Shown here: positions 20,901 to 31,500 of the stretch, piece by piece
How positions within the stretch are numbered: position 1 is the stretch's first letter
Layout of the letters: the number at the start of each line of letters is the position of its first letter
Notes under the pieces: model-generated
Told to the model about the DNA's origin: nothing
The model's input: only the letters and a program-made list of their open reading frames with translations
Databases searched by the model: none
Source of the DNA: Diphasiastrum complanatum
Lineage: Eukaryota > Streptophyta > Lycopodiopsida > Lycopodiales > Lycopodiaceae
NCBI GenBank assembly: GCA_029204225.1
Contig: MU832157.1
Coordinates: 1-64,000, forward strand
DNA: 64,000 bases
Reading direction: 5' to 3'
Translations under genes and position numbers: made by a program

Positions 20901-23900
20901 TGGGTATCATGTGAAAGGATATCCAAAAAGCAATTATCATGCAGTTCTGTTGCTTGGTTTCAGTCTTTCAGATGGCTACATTCATCAAAAATTTGGACAT
21001 CACAGATCTGCAAATATTTGCTTTTGCATTCACAGGCTACATTCATCAGAAATCTGGACATCAGCAGATCTGCAAACCATTGGCATAACAAAGACAAAAT
21101 CACATATTCAATTCAAAATCTATATTCATTTCAATAGCAAAAGCAGCGGATCTGGACGCAAAAAAAAATTTGCAGATTTTTTGTGATCCGAGACCACGTT
21201 CTTGGTCCCGGATTGCTGGCGATCCGGATCACACTATCCAAAAACGTTTTTGCAGCGGATCGTGATCCGCTGCAACTCTGGGTCTAACTAATATACAGGA
21301 TACAATTTTCTTGTTATTTTTAAAGCATACCACTACAAGACTAATCTGACAGTAAACCAACCTAGACAACCTTCTCAATAGACCGTCAATTCATTACAAT
21401 TAGCCATGTATTTCATCATTATCCAAAGCACTTGAATGATTGCTTTAGCAGAACAATCGCGTTTAGAAATTCATGATAGGTAGCAGATTTGCTGCTAAGA
21501 CCTGAGGCATACATCAAACGTTTTGGTCCAAATTAATCAAATATTAGTAACAAGAAGGCTACTTCCTCTTATTTCATATGCTTTGGCATCCTCCAGGATA
21601 GGAAATTTGTTCTTATGTAACCAAATACATGAATGCATGTAGAAACATCGTTAAACATCAAATTAAGAGCTCAAAAAGGAACAAAGTAGAATCATAAAGC
21701 AACCACACCACTTCAGTACTATTGTCATTGGAGTCAGCAATCTCAGCATCTTCAGATATGTTGGCTTTCTCAAGCATTGAAGACAACTCCTCATGCATCA
21801 TGTTATTGGCCTTCTCAACAAGGGACTGAAGGTTCAACATATTCTCATGAACTGCAAAAGGGAAATCACACCAGGCATATGAAATATAGTATGAGCAAAT
21901 GTTAAAACGTCATTTCGACAACCAACCGAAATATAAAAACCTATAGATGTGTGCTATTGTATCCTCTGACCTTGCATAATGTGGTTGTGAAGTTTCTTGA
22001 AATGTGTATCCACTTTTAGAGTCACATGCAAAAAAGAAAATCAGGAGCACAAAAGTTGTTAGTATAAACCAAGGGGGAACAAGCTGAAATAGAAAAAAAA
22101 ACTCCTCCTTTATCTAAAACCTGCACAGTCAGTTCATCTTTGTCAATCTCTGCAGCATAGAGGTAATGAGGGCAAGATAACTGGAGCACGGAACATACTT
22201 CTTTAGTCAGCTTAAGGTAAAAAGCATGGAGCAGAAAAATTATGATAATCTTTCAAAGAGACGATGCATACATGCCCATACAAGAAGAAGCAACCAACAT
22301 AAGTTCCTCCAGAGATAGGTGCTATCATATTCTCATTGCAAAAAAAATGTCATTTCCATTCTAGAAATGTACACCCTACATTTACTCACAACCAGCTTGT
22401 CCATATAAGAATGTCGGCAACCAGCCTCCATATAGTTTGTAGCTCTGACACTTGGATTTCTTGCAAATAAATCCGCAACCACATTTGAGGTATCATGCAA
22501 AGGTGGTCTTCCAAACAAATCTGAAATATAGAAAAGCTTATGAGTGTACTCTTAACCTCAAATAACTGTCAAAACTTACTAAAATAAACAACCCCTAGAA
22601 TGAAAAGCCTTCAACCTTTGAATATAATATTTCTGTGAAGAATCCAGCAAAATAATATAAGGAGATGCATGTAAATAATGTCTTAAGAAGGTTTTCTATT
22701 GAAGAAAAGCTTTACAAATTTTAGCCATAGAATGGACTAAGTATCAAATTGAAAAAATTGCATCGCTTACTTCTTAGAATAGCATTTTGTCGTTATTCCC
22801 TAGTTGAATAAAAATGAGAAAATCAGGAAAGAACTAGCATTAGTCATTGGGAAGGAAACACACTGAGTAAGAAATAGACAATGACATTTAGATTTCATAA
22901 GACTGAAATGCTCCTCCCTCTCTGTCATCCCCATGGAACACACCTCGCAAACCCTGTCTCTCATGAAATCTCCTAAGAAGACCCTATTTGAACTTGTAAC
23001 TAGTGTGATGAAACTAAAAGTTGCTCCAAAGCAATCTTAAGGCTATGAGATAGTCTGGAGTCCAAGAAAGAAGTGTAGGAAGACCGGCTGCATCTAGCTC
23101 CAAAAAATGTATCTTGTAGAAGTCTAGTTTGACCCCACTGAGCCCAAGCAAACATGCTGAACATATCATCTACTGATGACTCACCAAATTATTGCATGTG
23201 TTCCCTCCAAGAGGTGAGATATGGAGAAGCCAACTGAAAGTAGTAAACATGATCTTTAAAAATACCAAGAAAAAAGATGCCCCTGTTCTAGAGGATGTAA
23301 ATGCTATCAATGGATAACAGCTTGTACACTCATCTGAATCCCCAAAAGCCATAACTCTTTGTACGTAAATGATCAATCAAAAGACAATGTCCCTATGCAT
23401 GGGGAGCATGGTGAACTCAGCTAGATCAATCTAATAATGGCTTGTCGCAAATCATCTGCGACAACACAAAGATTCAAAAGCGTGAAAAGCTATTCCAATC
23501 AAGTTTAGTGAGCCCAATGCACCATGCCTCCGCTGCATACATCGTTGTGGGGGTAACCGATGTATCAAAAAGATGACTCTTCCTTGTCGAGTGTATGATG
23601 TGTTTCTGAAACAAAACCTCTCCAACAAACCAGACATGGGTGATCCCTGCCTAGTCGCTGAATAGCTGCTCCTCTCATACTAAAGATAGGATCCGAGAAG
23701 AGTAACCCCAAATCGTGTATGAATAGATGAAGTTGGGGCAATGTATATGGTTTTGAGGACCCAAGGAGCAGTTTTTAACTTTTGGTCCATGTGCTCAAGT
23801 TTGGAGGGACCCAACTCATAATGGGGGGTCCATGGGGTAAGTGACCTTCTTCTCCAATTAGCACTTGGCTGTCCAATGCCAAGGCTTTTCATTTGCTTTT

Positions 23901-26900
23901 GTAACTCCTATGTAACATATGGCTCTTGGCTGTTGGCTTTTGGATATTCCACATTAGGTACCATTGGCCTTTGGATTTCTCTCTCTCTTCTTGTATAAAT
24001 AGGCTCCCTCTTTCTGCTGAAGAGGTGAGGAAGAGCCTAAAGAGGCTAAAGAGACTAGAGAGAGTGGCTCTGCTTGTGTACATACATTCTTTGGTTTGTA
24101 TAGAGATTTGTCTCCATTGATATCCTCCTTTGCTTCCACTTGTATGCATAATTTGTGATTGTTCATAGAACCTTAATCACTCAAAAAATCAATGGACTTG
24201 CAATGGCAGGGCTTTGGGGCAGCCCAAGGGATGGCTGGAAGGCCCAGCAGACAGGTCCAAAAACCAGCCCCAGAATGCAACCAGGCCACAGATCAGACAG
24301 CTCGGGCATCAACTGTAGAGCTCAGGCATCAGTGGATAAAATCCGGGCTGCAAGGGACCTAAAAAATAGGGGCTGCCACAACTTCAGATAGAGGGCGGAA
24401 GAGGTAACGAGGGAGGGCAGCAGTGGACAGCAAGGACAGAGTGACAGAGATTAGGTTATCTTAATATTTGTTCACAGAGACAATATGTTTTGTCTCTACT
24501 GCACCACTTTGGCAAATTAAGAATGTCTGGCGGTTCTATTCAAAATTTGGGTTGCACCACCAACCCGTTCCCCATCTCACATTGTGTGAATCGACATGCA
24601 TACTTGAAATAGCTTGGTTTTTCTTTATTGATATATCCAAGAAATTTTATTTTCTAGTAGACCCTCCAACCGTCAGGTTGAACCAATCTTATAATTATGC
24701 ATTTTTTCTCCTGAAAGGTTCCTTTCAATGTACGTTAGTAAATTTTGTTTGCAAAATAGACTTCAAGTCTTGGAGTTTTTGGGCCATTCATTATGCTATC
24801 TATATCTTCCATAAGGAGAACCACTTAAGTATGTCAATCCACCAACCACTAAAACTTTCAGGAAGCATGCAAATTTGAACCACTACTTTGAATGCTTACC
24901 TTCTTGTAAAGTCTCCACCTTTTCAAGATGGTGAATGGTAGTTATATCTGGTACTTTGTTTCACTCCCAAATAGGATGTCAACAACCTCTTTTGCAAAAC
25001 TGTGCTTTCAGCCCACTCAAGGAATTCTACCACCCCAAACTCCACATCCATAAAGGAGTACCAGCAAAACCAAGGTCTCAACTAGACTCCTCTTTATCCC
25101 ATCTTCATAAATCTGAAAGACAACAAGTTGCTTCCATCCCAAAAAAGGATTTCCATCCTCCAACAAGCCTTTTTGTCAACGCATTTGTGTCATTGAAGAT
25201 TTTGTAAAATTTCTACTCCCAAGTATTGGTATTCTTGGGTGACTCCAATAGTTGCACCATCCGATGAGAACATTAACCCTTCTTTAGTGGAAAACTGTCA
25301 CCTTTGTTTTCTCCAAATTTACACGCAGTCCCAACTTCTTGCAAAACGTTTTTAAAGACTCAATAATATGTTAACTATGTATAGGAATTGCCAAGAGAAC
25401 TACATCATCCGCATACAGCAAAAGTTTGATAACATACTGTAGATGCTTCACCCTACTACCTCCTTCCTCCTTAAGGACATCTTTTAGCTTGTACATATAT
25501 GCCAATAAGTGTGGGAGAGAGAGAGGGCGGCCTTGTTTCACACCAATGCCTCAGGACTACCAAAAGCCTTTCAAAAATCAACAAAACAACAGTTAAAATT
25601 TTGCTATTTTTTTCTACTTTCTTCAATCATAGCTATTAAAGTGAACAAGTGATCGATTTTCTAGAGCCGGCTTATTCCATAGCATGTTGTCCATTCATTT
25701 TAAGTCACATACTAAGTTTGCTCTCCAACATATATCCCATACTTCGGCCACAAAATGGCCTATGATGATACTAGATAGTTCTATAATTCGAAGAATCCTC
25801 CTTATCCCCAATTTTAAACAAAGAAAGAAAATGCTTTGCGACCATTTAAAGGGGAAACTCTCATTAAACCCATTGTTAAACAGATTCGTAATAAACAAAA
25901 CACATCTCAATTTTTGGGGCCTTAGGGCCTCAATGTTTTTGTCAGCAAAAGTCCAGTTTCAAACGTGAAGATAGTAGTTTAGGCCCTAAAATGGTCAATC
26001 GAGACCAAAATGAGGCTCTTTGGCCACTTTTGGGGGCCTTGGGGCCCCAATTTTCTTTTCCAGCAAAATGTCCACGTTTTAAACATGTTTGAGAAGTCCA
26101 AGGCCTCAATTTTTTTCAGCAAAAGTCCATGTTTCAAACGCATTTGAAGATGACATTGATGAGCAGCACTGAACGTGTAACAAGGTGCGTGGTACACAAA
26201 TAGGGAGGGCAAGGAATCTTGATCTATAACTGAGCCCAAATGAAAAGAAAAGGAAGAATGGTGTCGTGAGAGGGACAGTTAGGTCTGATCAATATGAAAT
26301 TTAAGACAATGACCCCATGAGATAATCAAGTACGCTATGGCCACCACTGTGGGGAGGACATCTCATAAAGTGGGCCATCTAGCTAGGGCATCATAAATGA
26401 CCAGCCCATGAGATTCACCCAAATGAACCTTGACATCCCCATCTATAGATGCTCTAAGAAAATTCAACCCCTCTTTGTGAAGTGCCTAGATACATAGAGG
26501 TATAGTGTCCGCATCATGAATATCAATCTAAGTGTCCTATTCGGGCATTCAAGTCACCCAAAAGTTGGGTAGTGCATGTCCTCTCTCATTGAGTATGGCA
26601 TCAGATGATATATCTGCAAATGGGAAGTTTGTATCCTCTGCATATAAGGAAGTCTAGGGTAGAAAGTAGCATGTTGCAAAGATAACATCCCTCTCCAGAG
26701 ACCAATGGCACCTCCGTCCACATATAGCATGCTAGCTCATCATGTCTAACCACTATGAAAACATGGTGTAGCAAGTCCCTGTATAGGCATGCCACACCAC
26801 TTGAACTTCTACCACCAACTGATCTCATCTATGTGCGATAAACCGAGTCCCAAATGAGGCATAGGAACATCAGCAAACCTCTCTCCTAGCTCCCATAAGA

Positions 26901-28436
26901 AATATAATATCACGATCGACAAAAATCATAAAGGTCTCTCGTTGTTGAAGATTTATGGATATTGTTACAATCTCAAAAATGTATCTGCAATGGGTGTGGT
27001 CAAGACACTGGGGGCCTCCCTTGCCCAGAGGCCCCAACTCCTTATGCAAAACTACCTAGAATGGTCCTCCTGTTCCTGCCATTACAAAAAGTGACCCATC
27101 TCCCAACATCTTTTGCTAAAAGCCTTATGACACACTTCCAACTGTATGTAGGTGAGATCCTCTACAGCTCCCCCATGAACTTTGAAGTATGTTGCATTGT
27201 CTTCAAGGCTACATCATTACCTGAACTCTTGTTGCCAAGTGTAGTATCGAGAAAGCGCCAAACCTCTTGTATAGCATCATTTGTGTTTGGAACATTGGGT
27301 ATCCTAATACTAAGGGCCTTACCATCCCTCAATTTATCTATCAAGAGTGTGGCCGAGATCATCACTGCCAGCAGATTCTTCTCTTTCTCTAGGTTGTTTT
27401 TACTATGGCTCTCCAAGACTTTGTATGTTCCTTGTGTTGTTCTAATTTATATTCAAGGTCTTAAATCTTTGCCAAAGCAGCTTCCATCAGTACTCCCTTT
27501 AGAAGTTCTGCATTCTCTGGCCTCCAATTTGCTACGTCTTCTCTCTAAGTTTGACAGTTTCCTCTTTCATAGGGCTTCAGAACCAGCCCCCATTTAGCAA
27601 ATAAGACAGAGGGGTAGCTGTAGGGGAGTAGGTGTCTTCTCTACAATTCTAGTGAAAGAATGTAATGATTGCAAAGTCTAATGGAATAGCTAGCAGTGGA
27701 AGAGGATGGACAACAAATTCATGGACAGCAAAAGGGAGTGTAGGCTTACAATGGATAAGAGCTTAAGTAAAACAAGGCAATCAAGTCCAAGACTAAGGCA
27801 GAATCTAATCCTCCTTGAAGGTGCAGCCTTAAGCAATGAATGGGAGCTGAAAAGGCGTTGACTAGTGCTAAAGGGAGGGCTGAAATCAGCGCAAAAAGGG
27901 GGGCCTAAATCAGGGCTAGAAGATACTTAAAGATAGGACTAAAAAGGTCCCTAAAATCAGTGTCAGAAGGAGAGAGAAAAGGGTTAGGATGAGAGCAAAG
28001 TTGCATCGAATCGCGGTTCAAACCAGTTTGAACCATTTTTGCCCCACACCAACACAAAAAAACGATCGGTTCAAACTGTTGCCGATTCGAACCCAGCTAA
28101 CTGGTTCGAATCAGGACGAACCGGGACGAATCGGCTTGCAACACTGGAGTAGAGCTAAAACCTGTACTAGGTTTAAAGCTAGAAATAGCAGCCACGTCTA
28201 CCTTAGGGTTTTGATAAGCTCCAGTCAACGAAATTTCATGGATAGACACGAGTGTTTCAATATATCCCTTAATACATATTCTATTTCACCGAAAGTTAAT
28301 ATGTATCATGGCTGTTTGAGCTCCTTGCAAAATGTATAAATAGATGCAACCTTCATAATGAAAAGTTTGAAAAGAGGGTTTCTGAAAATTAGGTTTCGGG
28401 GAGGAAAAATAGCAAGGTGGGTGTGTGGGTGTGTGG

Positions 28437-28535
<99 letters not shown>

Positions 28536-31500
28536 ATTAACATCTTTTCCACGCCAAAAGGTGTATAAGATGAACAAGTACATCAGATAAGATGGCAACA
28601 AGACGGTAAAGCAAATCTAACTAAGAAGAGATTGATATAGCCAGGATTATATGGTATGTGTACCATTTACATGCTCAACTGGACACTGCTTCATTTCTCT
28701 AGCTCAAACTCTATCTCAAAGTTAAGACTCATTAAATATAGGCTTATGATCTACAAATCTGATAATACCATCACGATAGATAAGTCGTTTGCCACTTGAC
28801 AGAGCTTCTTGTTTTGCCTTCTTATGTTCTTGAACTTGGATGAAAGTAAGATCTTCGTCCAAATAGATTTTGGTATCCCGCAATTTAGATCACTTCCCCA
28901 AAACTTCACACTGGTGAGACACTGATGTGAACCGGATGGCAAGAGCATCCAAGTCCTCCTTAGGTCGCCAGAAGGACCCAAATACTCTTTTCATCTGGGT
29001 CCTTCTGGCGACCTAAGGACCTGGATGACAAGAGTATCGGGATGGAGTTAATGTCTAAGCATAAAGCTCCTGGAAGTGTTGAAGATCATCATTTTGGTCT
29101 CTCCAAAGTTAACCCCTAGGCCCCATTTGGAGCAGAAGTCATGAAGGCAATCAAGCTGCCATTGTAGGCACCACATCATCTGGACGAAGGCTTTCCTGAA
29201 GACAACGAAGAAACAATTAACTCGCTTCTCCGATGTCAGGCTTCCCCAATGATGCCTTTGGGGAGATCGACATGCGTGTGTCAATATGAATGGTATATAA
29301 GGTGGTGGCAAAATGTCACCCCAGTTAGACAAAATGGGATTTGGAGATTCTCATTGGTCCATGTTTTCCCTAGAACGTCATTGAAGGGCATTTGAAAAGC
29401 ATTTGAAGTTTAGTGAAAATGAGTTGAAGATCACATGTGCATTTAGAGCTTTCTAGAGAGAGAGCCGATGCCTTCACAATCATTGACATTAAATCCATAA
29501 GTTGTAAAATGACAGGTATAGATCCTAATTATGATTTTCGAGAGGCCCTTAGAGGAAGCTATTGTTAAGGTTAAAGCTAAGATCCCCAACTTTATCTTCA
29601 CTCCTACAATCACTTATAATATACTTAGGGGCCCAAAATTAGATTGAAGGGGCCATCAATAAAGCAGGGACCAACATAGGTCCTCAAAATGCATTGTATA
29701 TCCATAACAGTAAGCAGTCATAGTTACAAGTTGAGATGACTGTCGTTAGACTGGGGTTACCTTGATGGTGACCATGGCTAGTCGCTAGGTGGCTTGACTG
29801 GTCTAGTGACCACTGAGAAATGTTGGTGCAGGAGGGTAGTCACTAGCAACCGCTACATCTTATTGTCGTGTTAGGCAAGGAGATCTGATCGAGGCCTGAT
29901 CAACTAACTCACATTCATGTGACCCAAAAACTAAAAGGACACACAAAGAGATTAAAGAGCCTCCTATGGTGGGGAGTAGCCTCGTTCTCTTAGTGGCTAG
30001 TTTCAAAGACGAGCCTGTAGAGAGGAGCTTGTAATAGTAACAAAAAACCTACGCTATGATTCCCATTTAGAGGTAAGCTAACGAAGTCAAAGGATATTGA
30101 AGGTAAAAATCCAAATTCTTGTGAAACTTATGCTTTTCTAATTGCATGGCTAATCCTTACCTTATATGATGATAACCAGCAAGAAACTATGTTATGTGCA
30201 ATCATACCAAAAAAACAAGCATACTTCACAAACTAATTTATATTGACCTTAAACATATTGGAATGGAAAAGCAAGAAATGTGAAGGTTTCCTACCAAGAT
30301 CTTGTTGAAAACCAGCTAACATTTGACTTCCCAACTTTTGCATATTCTCAAAGTCCAAAACCCTGAGAATGAAATGGCAAATCACTCAAAAGACAAAATG
30401 ACATTGCTCGTACTCAACCAATCAATATCTTGTACTTTGAAGAGCTTGCTAAAAAGCTAGATTCGAAAAAAAAACTTAAGGGAGGACATGAATTAGCAAA
30501 TATCACCATCATAGAAGTAGGAAAAGCATAACAACTTTTGATAGGAGATTAAAAGAACCTACAAATCTATTCTGGAACTAATCTAAGCCCCCACTTGAAA
30601 AGAATGATGAATGATGATTTGCACAGGAGATAAATTGTCGCATAAAGGTTTCTACAAGAAACTTTGAGTATGACACAAAATTTCAATGCAAAACTGGATT
30701 TTTAACAAACTAGGGGATATGATAGTTCAATCTATTTTTAACAAATTGTTAAAACATTTGTTAACATGAGCCATTACTAGCTAGTTGGTAAGAGTTGTCT
30801 ATAGTAGTCATGAGTTGGCTTCTTAGTTTTCAATTTTCATTGTGGACCACATGACGGATGACTTGTCCTACATACAATATCTATGTGTCAACTTTCCAAG
30901 GACTACCCAACTGGCATGAGCTGGTGGTTTTAGTGTTGTCTTCATTCGAAGTCTACCTATTTGTGAGCATTCTGTTTTTTGTGCAGAAATCAGCCACCTT
31001 TTTCATTATTCTTTGAGCAAATTGCATGTGGAGTATTGCAATCAATTGTGCTCATATTTTCAGCTTTATGGTTGCTGCCCATTGAGTAGATTTTGTCTTG
31101 GAAAATCTTTTTCCTATCTACTACAAGCTAATTTTTCTGTTATGGCTAAAGAATCGAGTCAATCGGTTCTTTATTTAATGAAGATAGGCTGGATGGCACA
31201 AACTATTCTTTGTGGTACTAAACGATAAGAACCTTCTTATGGCAAAAGGTTCATGGGAAGTAGTTAATGGTGACGAAGAGAGGCCGCCTACCTTGGCACC
31301 TACTACACCAAGTAGAGCAACTACTTCATCATCAAAGGTTGTGTCTTCCAATGAGCAAAAGAAGTGGGATCGACGAGATGCACAAGCACATTCTGTCGTT
31401 GCATTATCGGTGAAGAGATCTATCCTTCCACATATTAGATCTTGCAAGACTTCCAAAAGTGCTTGGGAGACTCTTGCCAAGATGTTTCAAGTAAAGAATG

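Noticed and set aside
20830-21290. Helitron 3' end (hairpin followed by CTAA)
   Set aside because: The related copy at 32,403 has the hairpin but no CTRR, and both ends are palindromic, which fits a foldback element better.
26962-27597. 211-codon plus-strand frame
   Set aside because: It is antisense to a charged, helical minus-strand frame that lines up with the LINE endonuclease just downstream; hydrophobic composition is typical of an antisense shadow.
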